DNA of 64,000 nt from Rhynchosporium graminicola (Eukaryota > Ascomycota > Leotiomycetes > Helotiales > Ploettnerulaceae), in contig FJUW01000026.1 in the NCBI GenBank assembly GCA_900074885.1, positions 434,001-498,000 of the forward strand. Direction: 5' to 3'. Position 1 is the first letter of the stretch. Every line of letters begins with the position of its first letter. The notes under the pieces were generated by a model that was given only the letters and a program-made list of their open reading frames with translations, did no database searches and was not told the origin of the DNA. The position numbers were made by a program, and so were the translations under genes. Positions 1 through 12,566 of the stretch are shown piece after piece.

Positions 1-916
1 GCCTTCTCCATCGGTACCAGACCTCTATAAGCATACTTTCCAGTGAAAGTCGGATTCGTCATTTCATGATCCTTTCCCAGTAATATCTGTCTCGTCCGAG
101 ACTTTACACCGTCACAACCAATAACGGCGTCTGCTTCGGCTGTGCTTCCATCGTGGAAAGTAAGCTTCATCTTCTCGCCAACTTTCTCGACGCTCTCTAC
201 TCTCTTGCCGAATTCGGCTACGCCGTCAGGAACGAGTTTCACTAAAGCATCGAGGAAATGCGCTCGGTGTACTGAACTCTGTCCTACGTCGCCGGCTACA
301 ACCTATACATGGGATCAGCCACAGTCCACAGAGCACTCCCACCCACGAGCAAGAAACATCTCCAAAACCCTCAGTCCTCTACAGACTCCCAACAAACAAA
401 AGTCAACAAAAGCGAAAACAAGGAAGACGAACACTAGCAATAAAAGTCCCTTCCTTCCCCGGCGCATTCAAACCCTTCCAAACCTCCTCCTTCTGACCCA
501 ACGAGAAGTCAAACCAGAACGTCTTCTTCTCAGGCCACGCATTACCAGTCGCGATCTCATCATAGCCCTTCTTGATCTCAGAATCGATAAGTGACATGGC
601 TCTCACAGCATTAGGACCGAATGAGACGCCGGCGCCGATCTCAGCGAATGCTGGGGCGGCTTCGTAGAGTGTGCAGGAGATATTTTTGCGCAGGAGCCCG
701 ATGAGCAAGCAGAGGCCGCCTATACCGCCGCCTGAGAACTGGGTATCAGGTCGCTTTCTTTTTTTTTAATGTGTTTTTTGTGCTTGAAGATTGAGTGTGT
801 GTTTATGTCTTGAAAGTAGGTCCTCAAGACGCATCAAGATGGGATGTTCAGAATACAGGTAACGTACCACAGACAGCGATGTGAAATTCACTCTTAGGCG
901 TGTTCGTAACAGTCAT
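1..916 (-). CDS. FAD-dependent monooxygenase, salicylate hydroxylase-like (3' end cut by window edge)
   Basis: Predicted exons are 916-868, 731-435 and 295-1 (complement), with introns of 136 and 139 nt that close the frame. The N-terminus carries the Rossmann dinucleotide motif GGGIGGL (residues 17-23). It is followed by a class A flavoprotein pattern: LYEAAPAFAEIGAGVSFGPN, then HRAHFLDALVKLVP, then the FAD/NADH-contacting IGCDGVKSRTR. This order is typical of salicylate hydroxylase-like group A aromatic hydroxylases, which oxidise phenolic substrates using FAD and NAD(P)H. The substrate cannot be read from the sequence; these enzymes are abundant in fungi and occur in catabolism and secondary metabolism. 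The protein is open at base 1, so the C-terminal half is missing from view, not necessarily broken. Family call is strong; substrate unknown. Confidence 0.85.
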
Positions 917-1683
917 GATCAACTAGAGAAAAACTTCGTCTTGCTCGTTCTCGTTTGCGAATGAGAAATAAACAGAAGTGTAAACAGTGTTGGAAAATAA
1001 CTTATGCAGGTCTCCGTGTGAAAGTTTCCTGCTGTTGATGACGCCGATGTACAAGCAAGTTCAGCAGATATATATGCATGCCAAGTAGGCATATTCGTAG
1101 GCTATTGGCGTCGGGTGAGATCCCGGATAGTGCAGCTTCTAGGCAAAGGCCCTCGGATATTGGCACCAGGCCAGGCGTCGGGAACCAATGCGATGGTGGG
1201 CTCTGTAATAGTGCACTCCGGGTTGGCTCATCGCTGGCATGTGGAGTCGTGGGGTGCATAGCGTGTTTGTGGGGTACCCAGGTAAATAGGTTTCATCCTT
1301 AGACTTGCTTGAATTAATTGCATGAGTTTGACCTGGCAAAATGTGGTGAGGAATCTTGAATAAGGCTAGGGTCATAGCCGTGCAGGACTTATCTTTGTCC
1401 TGATTAGAATGGAAATGAAGGTAGGTAGGTAGGTAGGTAGGTACCTACTTGAGAGTTCGCTTACTGCAGGTCCGCTTTAGCTTGGATACTCGACGGACAA
1501 ATTGGGCAAAGACACGCAGGCAGGACGGGGGACGAGGACGATGCCATTCTATTTCATTAAAGGCTCTTCATTCTATCTGTTCTAGGCACCGCAGCTGCCG
1601 CTGTTATACAGTCATGGCCATTCCTCTCTCCATGCTCCCAACGCTCATGACCACAACGCCGTAAATGCATGTGCTTTCCAATG
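917..1683. other. Intergenic, promoter of the monooxygenase and 3' flank of NUP159
   Basis: No convincing gene. A short (GTAG)n tract lies at about 1420-1442. Small ORFs on both strands lack start context, splice partners or recognisable domains. Confidence 0.6.
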
Positions 1684-4600
1684 TCACTTGCTTATTTCAT
1701 CATCATCCATCAAACGGACTTTTGTACCATTCTTCTTCAATGCTCTCTTGAGTCGCTCAGTCACTTCTTGCTTCTTCGCCAACTGAGCTCTTAACTGAGT
1801 CTTCTCCTGAGCGGTGTACCCACTCAGCTTCTTCCGGTCTGGAGAACCATAACCTCGTGAGCCAATCGAGGACATGAATGAATTCTGCAGACGTTGCGAA
1901 CTCTCCCTGCTATCCGGGGTATGGAACAGACCGTATGTACTAGATGCACCTGGATTTCGAATTGAAGCCCGGTTTTTCTGCGGTGTAGCGAATGGTGACC
2001 CTTCTCGACTATCCACGGAGCCGAAACGAAGTCTTCGCATTTGCCCTTCAAGAACATCAATATCACCACTTCTCTTCTCAGCCATTGTCGTCATTTTCGT
2101 AATGGTTCGCATGACTGCTTCAACAGTAGGTTGAGATGATCCACCACTTCGATGATTCGAAGTTTCTTGAGAGACAATTTTCGCCTTCAAAATTGTCAAA
2201 GCTTCTTCTGCCTCAGATAAAAGCTTCTGGAACTTGGCGAAGTCGTTTCGTAGATCAGTTTGCTGAGCAGCTTGCTCGGCGTGCAATGGCTGTGCGCGAG
2301 CTAGCGCGAGAGACTCAGGATCCCGATGTGAATCTATCATCTTCTTGACGTCCTCGTGTTTTGCTCGTAGTCTGGTAAGCTCTTTCTGTAAAGTTTCGCA
2401 ACTCTGTAGCCTAGATTGAATATCCTTTACCCGTCCTTTTGCAAGTTCTTGTGCAAGATCCTTCTCAACAATTGAAGACAAGTTCTCAACCTCGACCAGA
2501 CACCATTCATCGTCCTCCTCGAGATCTTCCCGTGTTCGTCCTTCGTCTTTATATTGCTCCGTGTGGCCCTTGATAAAACATTGCATTGCGCGTGCATTAA
2601 TACCCAGAGTATCTATCATTGAATTAATATCTCGATAAACAGCCTCGACTTGAGAGGGTATGCTGTCTGATGACGACTGGCTCTGGTAATCGGTATGGAT
2701 CTCGAAATCGGGAAGAGTTCTTAGTGGTTCAAGTTCTGAGCTCATGAAGTCGTGAAATCTGTCATCTTCCTCGTCTACTAATGCTTGTTTTTCTTCTGCC
2801 TCCTGTTTCGCACGAGTTTCCTGTCGACGCTTTTCTTCGTTCTGGAGTTCCGCTTGCGTTTGTGCGAGCGTAGGTTGCACCGGGCCAGTTGGCCGACTAC
2901 CTCGCTGAGATCCCAAAATCTGGGAAGCAAATCCGGGAGCGCTCGAAGATCTCAAGGGCTCCGGGCGCAGCCTTCCAGGTATAGCATTACGAACGGGACT
3001 GGGAGATCGTGGGCTTAATTGAACCTTAGGGGGAAGCAATACAGGCGCAGAATTATTTAATTCGCCAAACAAAACTGGCTTCTGGGGCCCCGGTATCGAG
3101 ATTTTGGTGAACATGATACTTTCCGGGCTTCGATTCTTCAGGCCACCAAATGAGCTTTCAGGGGAAATGGCCGGGGTTTCATTGGTCTCTGACTCAGGGC
3201 TCAGTTGCTGAGCTACGTCTTCTCCGCTGCCCTCCTCACTGCGCTCTTCGCTGACATCTTCACTGGCAGCTTCACTTTCGTCACCACCTTCCTCTGTCAA
3301 GAAACCTGAGTCGTCCCCATCATCGTCTGGGCCACCAGGGAGGTCACTAGTTGAAATAGACTCTTCTGATTTGGATTGGGCTACTGGACTTGGAGCTGAA
3401 AGTGGCTGACTTGGCTTAAGTGAAGCCTTTGGCATAAAATCTGGAGGTAAGGGCGCATCAGCAATCGATGACCCGGACGACTCGCCCGCAGCGTAGCTTG
3501 ATTTGCTGGTCGTATCCGGGGGAAGGGGAGCTTCTGGTATCTTGGTGCTGATTCCTGATGGCTTATTGAATGGTTCCGGTTTGACCTTGGGAGATAAGGG
3601 TGTCTCCGGCAAGACCGGCGGAAGAGGAGAATCAGATGGTAAAGGAGTCTTTGGCCCAGGTGGATTACTTGTACCAAGATTGGCAAAACTAAAAGCTGCG
3701 GGCTTTGGCTTATCCTCCAACGGCTTACCAAACCCGAAACCAGCCGGAAGTGTCTTGGAAGCTGCTGATTGAGTAGCAGGCGTAGTTCCAAAGATTCCTC
3801 CATTTGCAGGAGTTGTTGATCCAAAGAGAGATGTCTTCGGCGCGGCCGGGGTGGATGCGGGAGTCATGGAGCTGAATGGAGATGATTTTTCTTTGACAGG
3901 AACATCGTCCGAGTCCATGTCGGCCTCTTTGGATACTGGTTGTGCGGCAGGAAGGGATTTCGATGCCTCTCCAAGAGCACTACTGAAGTTTCTACCAAAT
4001 AAGCCACCTTTTGATCCTGCTGCAGGCTCAGGTGAATCATCCTTTGCCAATGGATCTGCTTTGAATGACGAGCTGAGCTTAAATCCACCGGCTGCCAAAG
4101 GGTTTGGCGTCTGAGTCACGGTCGATGACCCCCAGGCAGATCCAGTCGAAGGTGTAGAGAAGGGATTTGCAGTCTGAGCAGGCTGAGTGCCAAAGACGCT
4201 TGGCGTAGCAGCTGTCTGATTAGTTGCAGCTGAAGCAAATGGATTCGCACTTGCCGCTGGCTGCGAGCTAAATACACTCGAGGACCCAGTTGGCTTGGCT
4301 CCAGCAGCTGCTGCAAAGCCACCCTGATTGGAAGCAAATGATGCAAAGCCAGAAGCTGCGGGGGTACTGCCAGACGACGTAGAATGACCGAAGACTGAGG
4401 CGGGCTTACCCAGGCCGCCTGTTTGACCAAACGCTGCAGTCGTACCTGTACTAGCTGCTGAACCCCACGGAGACGCTCGATTACCTAGAGCAGGCGTACT
4501 AGTAGCACCGAAGCTAGGAGCCCCAAATGCTTGGTTTGAAGTCGATTTCGTTGAGCCAAATGCCGAAGCCCCAAAAGCCGGTGTATTCGAGGCTGCGCTG

Positions 4601-6313
4601 GTTCCAGCAGTTGCCCAAGGTGACTGACTTTTTCCAAGTCCAGATGTAGCACCAAATGCGCCTGTGGCAGGGCCAGAGGCAGATGTCGTACCGAACGATG
4701 TTGCGGGTCTGGTGGCCCCAAAAGCAGAAGTGCTACTAGGTGCGAAGGCAGATGATCCAAACGCTGACTGGGAAGCGGTATTCAAGGCAGTGCTTGGACC
4801 TGCAGCTGGTGCTGGAGCCTTGGGGGTTGTCTGAGAACCTCCAACAGCAACAAGACCAGGATATGCCGTGCCTTGTCTGATCGAGTCCATGTAAATTACC
4901 CACCAAGCAGCCAGTATTCCTTCATTATTAAGAACCATTAGAGCAGGAACTGGATAGGGCGATTCGTCCATTTCATCGCCTGGAATCGGCTTTTCAACCT
5001 TTTCGTTGCTTGAAAGATCCATAGCAAGTCCAATTGGCGAAGTGTCCGAAAAGTTTGAGTTCATCGGAAGGGCAGCTCGACGGGAGTCGTCAGACATTTC
5101 AGTCATTGTAAAGACGCCCGTTACCTTATCCGCTGGTTTATTGGTTGTAAGAGGGACCTTCGATCTGCTAAACAGTCCAATATCTGCAGAAGCACTTGAT
5201 GCAACGACAATTAAGTCTTGGAGATTTGGAGGAAAGTCTCTCAGGCGAAGCATAAAGTGATGAGGCGGCGATCTATTCATTCCGAATGGCCCCGCGGGGT
5301 CAGATATCTTTTGAAATGTGAAGTTGGTTGGCATCTGCCTGGTAACTAGATGGAATGTAGAGTTCGGAGCTTGATTATTGTCAAAGCTAGATGGCGTATG
5401 AACCATGAGAAACACCAGGTTTTCGAGCCAGGTAATAGAAGAAACTAAGATGTGTCAGATCGGATCGAGACCAATGACCGGAGGAACATGAACGTACCAT
5501 GGTCTTCAGCGTTGACATTCGGAGGACGCGGAATTTCTGCTTTGCCTTCTCCTTCTGGAGTCATTTGATACGCAGTTCCATCGCCTAAGCCAGCCACCAG
5601 CTGTTTACCCCTCGCACTCCAGGAGACACAGCTCACTCCAGTTTTTAGGACAGCCCCGTTGGATCCAGAGACGAATGTCCTCTCTTTTAGATTTGCCATC
5701 ATGAGTTTTCCGTCTGTTGTCACTAGGGCAAAAAGCTCAGCCTTTTCCGGGGTTGGATTAGGTACAAGAGCTCTCAATGCCAAGTTCTCCGTTGGCAATT
5801 GATATGCTGGTTCCGTTGAGCCTCGTAGAAGTGATTGAACCTCATAGACAGCTAGTCCTCCGCCAGTCTCCGCAGACAAGACTAGGTATGTCTCGTCCGC
5901 AGAAAATGCCACCTGAGATACCCGCATTGGCATAGGCATTTTCAGCTGGGGCTGAAACTGCTTTATGTTACCCCCTGCTCCTTCAAAGGCCTTTCGAACT
6001 GACTCGGTAGAGGCAACAATAATCGCATCTGGTCCAGCTGCGGCAAGGAGGCCTCTCTGGGAAGCTATACTCATCAGAGAAGATGTGGGAGGTGGCAGTT
6101 GATTTGCAGGCCATGGCGTAGGTAGTAGTTGAATTTTGGCCTCACCAGATAGTGCTCTGAAGCCAAGGGCCTGCTGTATATTAGTATCGTTATAGAAAAG
6201 TAGTTTTGGGCACAACAGACCTCTGTTTGGATATCCTCTAGATCGGGACCATTCTGTACATTGGCACCACCAGTAGGCGCAGATGCCGCAGGACCCCCAA
6301 AGCTAAATGCCAT
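1684..6313 (-). CDS. NUP159: Nucleoporin Nup159 (Nup214 orthologue)
   Basis: Predicted exons 6313-6221, 6170-5498 and 5444-1684 give 1508 residues. The N-terminal ~400 residues form a beta-propeller-type domain; EDIQTE-ALGFRAL, the SLMSIASQRGLLAAAGPD stretch and SITWLENLVFLMVHTPS are typical of fungal Nup159. Roughly residues 465-865 are Ser/Ala/Thr-rich with many AFG, SFG, VFG and LFG repeats (phenylalanine-glycine domain). Acidic and Pro-rich linkers follow, then a charged coiled-coil C-terminus that in the family anchors the protein to the Nup82 complex. The role is the cytoplasmic face of the nuclear pore, where the propeller recruits the DEAD-box helicase Dbp5 for mRNA export (family knowledge). 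Intron 1 has a TACTAAT branch site very close to its acceptor. The start was chosen as the only ATG giving the conserved N-terminus. It is head to head with PUP1. Confidence 0.93.
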
Positions 6314-6884
6314 AACTGTCGCAAAGTATCCGGCCTTGGGAGGTGTTTGTTATGGGGAGCTTCTGCGCATTTGACTGTGTCGTGTGGAACTGTACCTTCA
6401 GACTGAGGAAGCGCGGGCACGTTGGTGCAAAGAATGTCTAGTGGTAGCTGATGGGAGTCCTCCTCGATCAACTTCGCAAATATTTCGAGGTGAATGCGAA
6501 TTTGCTTTTGCGCGTCTCAATACAAATCAGAGATGCGACGCCCCAACGCAAAAGCACTTTGACTGAAATATGTCGAGAGGTTGCCTTTTGCAAGTACCAG
6601 TGGCACTGTACTGTACTGTACAGCTTCGCATCAACAGCCACCAACGAAGCTCACACTTGAAAAAGTACAGGGTCCGTGCACTCAGCCAGAGCTTCGCGTC
6701 AGGCACGGCCTCGTCAGTAGCTGTTGACTGAACTGAACCATACTTACGAGCTGCTTCATGCCCAACAAGCTTCAGGACTTCCGCCATCAAAACATAATCG
6801 TGCAGCCAACATATCCGCAGTCATCCCCTCAATCGAAACTACCACTCGAATCTCCTGAACGCTCTTTAAGCTCCATCTGCCACT
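6314..6884. promoter_or_regulatory. Divergent promoter region NUP159 / PUP1
   Basis: 571 bp separates the two start codons, so elements driving both genes must lie here. It contains a short ACTGT tandem (6604-6622). On the minus strand an ATG pair at 6790/6787 opens a small frame (MMAEVLKLVGHEAA) ending at a canonical GTAAGT donor. I could not connect it to a second exon, so it is not called as a gene. Confidence 0.5.
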
Positions 6885-7884
6885 ATGCCAGGCTTCGACT
6901 TCTCCAACCACACCCGTAATGCGGCCCTACACTCCAGAGGCGTTCCGCTTCCAAAAGCTACAAGTACTGGAACCACTATCGTGGGATGTATATTCGATGG
7001 CGGTGTCGTGGTATGTTTAGCGTCTGATGCTCTTATTTTCCATTCCTATAAAACGTCTCGCGCCTCGTTTGCCAGAGAGACTAGATAGCTCCGCAACTAT
7101 AGACAACAAGCTAATTCTCTGTTACAGATCGCAGCGGATACCAGAGCTACCAGTGGACCGATTGTAGCCGATAAGGTATGCAACAATGATGCTAGAGAGT
7201 TGGAATTGGACTGACACTCCCGCCAAATAGAACTGCGAGAAGCTTCATTACATCGCTCCTCAGATCTGGTGTGCCGGAGCTGGTACAGCAGCAGACACCG
7301 AATTCACAACCGCCCTCATTTCTTCCCAACTCGAGCTTCACTCCCTCTCCACCGGCCGCAAGCCACGAGTCGTCACATGCATGACAATGCTCAAGCAACA
7401 TCTCTTCCGATACCAAGGACACATTGGCGCATATCTTGTCGTAGCTGGTGTAGACCCTACTGGTGTTGGATTGTTCACTGTGCACGCGCACGGTAGCACA
7501 GACAAGCTCCCGTATGTTACCATGGGAAGTGGCTCGCTGGCAGCCATGTCTATTTTCGAGACCCAGTGGAAGTCATCTTTGACGGAGCAAGAAGCCATCG
7601 ATCTAGCTTCCAATGCCATTCAGGCTGGTATTTTCAACGATTTGGGTTCTGGATCGAATGTCGATGTCGCGGTTATCACAAAGGACAAGACGACCTTAAA
7701 GAGAGGATACATCAAGCCCAACGAGCGAAGCAAGAAGCAGAAGAGCTATATCTTCAAGAGAGGCACAACGGCTGTGCTGAACGAGAAGATCATCACGAGG
7801 GAAGAGATCAGCAAGTATGTTACAGTACACGAGTTGAAGGGAGATGAGCCTGCGTTGGGAGAGAAAATGGATCTTGATGTTTAA
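6885..7884 (+). CDS. PUP1: 20S proteasome subunit beta-2 (trypsin-like)
   Basis: Exons 6885-7010, 7128-7175 and 7231-7884 give 275 residues, the usual size. A 29-residue propeptide ends in STG, and autocleavage before Thr30 (TTIVG) would expose the N-terminal nucleophile. [12 protein letters not shown] follows, containing the conserved Asp and the S1-pocket region, and then the GSGS motif ([12 protein letters not shown]). The long C-terminal tail is the extension by which beta-2 wraps beta-3 in known structures. The protein is one of three catalytic beta subunits of the 20S core and cleaves after basic residues. Both splice junctions fall in phase 0. It is divergently arranged with NUP159. 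No oddities seen. Confidence 0.96.
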
Positions 7885-8649
7885 GGGCTGGAGAGTTTGC
7901 TGGGAAGCAACACAATTGTATCAACATTCTGGCTTGGAGACATGCCGCAGAAGATCAGCGTGTATTATGAGCAATTAACGAAAATCCACCTTTTTCGCAA
8001 GATAGCGGGCAATTCCGTACTAGAACTCTACCTGCCGATTGATTACTTATCCTGTGTCTGACATTCGGCACTGTACTGGGCACAGCGTCGGCCATTGGGG
8101 AGTGTGTTGATTCCCACGGCAATCCCTGCCCTGACCACATTCAATGATTGGTGTGTGCTCTCGCCCAGTTGAGTTCGGATAAGTTCATCTTCGGCAAAGT
8201 CAGACTTCGTTTGGATCCTTATGTCGGATGTCACAAATGATTGTTCCCACGCACACCAGAAAGATATAATCTGGTCGATATCAACGTCCTCGAAGCGTAC
8301 CTGTAGTTATTCAGACGAGTTCTCGTCTTGTTGCAGACAACAATTGCCCCGCCTCGATTTATAGATTACATGTTATCCTCACGTTTGTGAGGCGCAAATG
8401 AGGTTGTGTCTCTCTCATTTGCCACACCCGCAGTTTCGCCTGAAAAGTACTTCAAGGTTAACGTTCCCGCTTTTGCATGCGGCCGTATGAAATTTCAGTC
8501 TACAACAACGTCTTCCACCAGTCTAAACACGAGCTCTTTGAGTCTATGCTGGCCTGCACCAGTGTCTAGAGAAGTAAAAGTCCCGAGAAGTCTTTCCTTC
8601 GGCTGTGATTACGACTCCGGTACCTTTGGCCTGCATCTCATGCAAGATG
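7885..8649. other. Intergenic, 3' flank of PUP1 and promoter of the Zn2Cys6 regulator
   Basis: No supported gene. Short ORFs (for example from 8406 on the plus strand) overlap the presumed 5' leader of the downstream regulator and could at most be upstream ORFs. Confidence 0.5.
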
Positions 8650-11600
8650 GACTACTTTAACAGCATCAATACCCCAGGCAAAACCCCTCCGGAGATCCCT
8701 AAACATGTTCCTACTTCTTCTATAGACTCTCCAGCTTCCAATGAAAACGCCGATAGTAGAATATCAGCCTCGTCACCAGCTGCAAATAGCCAGCCGACTT
8801 CCCATCACGCATCAGCCTCATCCGGACTCGCAACCCGAATCAGAAGAAGAAACCGCATGATTACAAGTTGTCTTGAATGTCGACGCCGGAAACTCAAATG
8901 CAGCAAATCTCATCCATGCACAAATTGTGTAAAGTTCCAACGGGATTGTGTCTTTCTGGCCCCTGCACTGGACCAAGCGAGCCAACTGAAGCTCACGGAA
9001 ATCAAAGAGAAGGTTGGATCGTTGGAAAGATTACTGGAGAGAGATGTTGCCAGAAATTCTGGACAGAACTCGACGAGTTCGCCTAGTCAAGAAAGAGCTC
9101 TGCCTGATGATGCCGATGATGATTTACCTGGCAACGAGGATGAGGAGGATCTCGAGCCCACTCCTCTTGCTGTGGTCGATGCAACGTATGAGGTTGATGG
9201 AGAAGACGATGATCTTTTGGACTTGGGAATTCAACTTGGTAAAATGAGAATCACGGAGCGTATTGGTGGCTTTTTCAGGCCTAAAATAGCTGAGGAGGTT
9301 GGTCCATTCTCTTTCTTTCGTATTTGCGGATCAAAGATGCAAACCTCCCTGCAACATCTCTCAGCAGATATAAAACACTTTACCATATATGATCTTAAAC
9401 AATAGGTAGAGTAGTCAAGTGACGCTCTCCATCCTCCTAGCATGTCTCAATCTCACCAAAGCAGCCTACATGGTAGTACGGTCCGGCTGGAAATATTTTA
9501 TATCGTACAGAAATCTTGGATAACTGCACGATGTCTGCATTTAGGCAGGTAGACTATGGTCCGTGTTTGTAAGTAGTTCAGAGAAGCTTCGTCAATTTAA
9601 TGTGCAGGATAATCTGGTAGTATGTCATTATAGTGTATATTCCCAAGAAATGTTACTTGTGCTGGCGTCTGGCGATGTTCAAATCAGTTAGTTACATGTG
9701 TCGGTCCCAATCTATGTTCATTCGAACTCCTGCGTCCTGCCATGCTTCATGCTGTTCTGTTTGCTTGTGGATTGTATCTCAGATGCTCTGAAGAATACCA
9801 ATTAACGAGGACTTTAGCTGGAATATACCATGTCAGATACATATATGACAGGGGACAAAAGTAAAGACGAAGGAAAAGTTTCGGCACCCCAAATCGTTGT
9901 GCCGCTTCCACCAGCAGCAGAATGGCTGAAAGCCGGACCCCAGTACATATTGCCAACATCTGGATTCTTCTTCGGCGGAAGTGGATCCCAAGCTTCGCTC
10001 ATCGACTTCCTCCCTTCTCGAACAGCTGCAGACAAACTGATCAAACAGTATTTCAAGTGCGTTCATCCCATTTGTCAAACCATTCATCGACCTACGTTTG
10101 AAACCGAGTGGGACACATTCTGGGATGAGGTAACTCTTGGTATTGAACCACCCAGTTCAGTACAGACTATAGTCTTCGCGACGATGTTTTCGGGTGTTGT
10201 TAGCATGGAACATTCCGATATCTCGCGAGAGTTCGGCGTATCGAAGGTTCGTTCAGATTGATGAAACCATTCCATAATGTCATCAGATTTGATATTCCAT
10301 GACTGACATTGCTCTCCTCACACAGGCTAGTCTAGTGGATAATTTCAAATTAGGCACAGAGACTGCTCTAGCTAGAGCCAACTTCTTACGAACCACGAAA
10401 ATTGAGGTCCTCCAGGCATTTGTCATGTACTTGGTATGTCACCTCCTAATTTGCAGCTCGCTTAACTACCTAACATTGATACAGATACCGCTATGCCGGG
10501 CGGAAATGTCAAGAGCCCATTCAGTTCTTGTAGGTGCCGCTATCAGAATGGCTGAGTGCATGGGTCTCCACCGAGATGGTTCGACATACGGCATGAATCC
10601 TCTTGAGACACAAGTACGGCGTCTAGTCTGGCATCAACTGTGCCTCTTGGATATCCGGACCTGTGAAGCACAAGGACCAAGACCGACAATCAGGCGTGAC
10701 GAGTTTGACACGAAACTACCTCTCAACGTCAATGATGTTGATGTGCATCCTACGGGCAAGGCACCCGCCGGTGAAGATAAGTGGACCGATACAACATTCT
10801 CCCTCATTCGCTTCGAGATCAATGAGATGATGCGGACTATCTGGATCGATCGGCCACGCATCGAGAGGAAAAAGATCAGCTTGACAGCTGTTCTCAGCAA
10901 GATCGAGACTTTCCGTGCTAACATGGCCGCTAAATACGACCATCTGATGGATGACAAGATCCCATTACAAAAGTGCGCAAAGCTTGTCAAGGTGATTTAT
11001 CACCAGTCCGTAAAATCTAGGACTATATCTAATATGCGTGCCCAGGCTCTGTCAATGTCTCGACTACACATCATGGTATTACATCGGTACCACAATTCCG
11101 TCGTAGCACCCATGCCAGACAGACTACGAAACATAATGCTAGCATCAGGCACAACAACCATTGAAACAGCCGTTGCCCTCGAGACGATACCAGACCTAAA
11201 GCCCTGGTCCTGGTACGGCGGCGCATACCAGCAATACCACACGGCATTCCTCCTCCTCATGGAAATCTACGTATATCCCCAACGCAAAGAAGCCGACCGC
11301 ATCTGGAAGTGCCTGGACTACATATTCGAGACCGACGCTTCACTTCCTCGCCGCGAGAAGGGCAAGAAGATCCTCATGGAGCTGCAGCAGAAGACCGCCG
11401 TGTATCAGAGCATGCGCGGTATGCGCGCACCCGTCGTGATGCAGAAACATGCCGGCCAGAGAGAACCACGTGTTTCTGACAACGACGCGCCGAAGGACAT
11501 GATGTATCACTCCCCCGAACCGGAACATCGTTCGAGTAAGAGCCAAGAGCCAACTCTGGACCAGGAAGCCCAGTCCGCACTACCTGGAATCCCACCGGTC

Positions 11601-12066
11601 AATTCTGGACAGAGTTCGGGGCCGGGCGCTGCCGTCTTGGGACTTGGACTCGGTCCTGTGGCGAGAACGACGATTGGGCGGGTGCCTGTGGGACACGATA
11701 TGCAATTTTCTGGTGTGTCCAACGGGCAGAGCTTGTGGGCGTTTCCGAATAGTCAGAGTCCAGAGGCGAGCTCCGATACGACGAGTCTGTCGGGTCAGCA
11801 GTATTCTGGTGCCAGAGTAGGCGCTGGAGATGTCGCTGGCGTTACTGCTGAGATTCCTGGCCAGCAGGATGATTTAATGGCTGATATTGATTGGGTGCGT
11901 CCACTAAACCACACTCCCCCTCAATTTCTTCCGAATATGAGTATCATGAACCGAAAGGCTAATGACACCTCTCTTGCAGGACGCCTTCGATGCACTCTTC
12001 CCACCAGGTCGCTCGCTGGCCGAGCCGGTAATTCCAGGATTTCCATTGAATGCTAGCCAGTATTAA
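8650..12066 (+). CDS. Zn(II)2Cys6 binuclear-cluster transcription factor with fungal_trans domain
   Basis: Predicted exons are 8650-9297, 9818-10246, 10326-10433, 10485-11894 and 11980-12066, about 893 residues. An in-frame ATG at 8605 would add 15 residues; 8650 was preferred for its AAGATGG context. The DNA-binding cluster is CLECRRRKLKCSKSHPC, continuing as C-X2-C-X6-C (overall C-X2-C-X6-C-X5-C-X2-C-X6-C). It is followed by a short coiled segment (LTEIKEKVGSLERLLERD) and an acidic stretch. The central part is the fungal-specific transcription factor domain: PTSGFFFGGSGSQASLIDFL, then FKCVHPICQTIHRPTFE, then IRMAECMGLHRDGS and VRRLVWHQLCLLDI. It is a nuclear regulator; the target is unknown. 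Intron 1 (520 nt, GTTGGT donor) is exceptional and is the weakest part of the model. Exons 2-5 close cleanly. Confidence 0.85.
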
Positions 12067-12566
12067 TCGCGACGCTGATAGTGAAGCATACATATCCCGA
12101 CTCGAATATTGCAATTTTGTATCTTGATCCTGAGAGGGCCAACTAGCTATGATTTCGCGAGAGGATGTTTATTTATGAAGTAGAATTCTTGTGTTCAGCC
12201 ATCTGCTTGATGGTTGCTTACTGGCAGGCATTCCTTATGTGGGTGGGTGGGTGATGTCAAACCACAATTATCGGGTCGATTGGTGGCACTCAGCTTTATT
12301 TTCTAAGCAGGGTACCGGAGTCCGTGATACTTTCGGGATGATGGAAGGTGTACCAGACATGGATGAGAACCGCCGAGCTGTGTGATGAATAACGATTAGA
12401 TGCTTAGTAGAAAAGATGGGGCTGGGATATGCATCTATGTGCAAAAGAACTTCAGGACTGAATATGATTTGATTTGTCTTCTCGGATTTTGCAATGAAAC
12501 ACTGTATACGACATTGTATATCTGTGATAGGTCCCGTAATTAGGCTTTTTAATAAACCTCCTCTCC
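12067..12566. other. Convergent 3' flanks of the regulator and the HAK transporter
   Basis: 500 bp between two converging stop codons. An 195-nt frame at 12191-12385 has no recognisable features. No gene is called. Confidence 0.5.

Noticed and set aside
3381..4760. Several minus- and plus-strand frames of 70-147 codons inside NUP159
   Set aside because: Low-complexity shadows of the repetitive FG region; out of frame with the 1508-residue nucleoporin.
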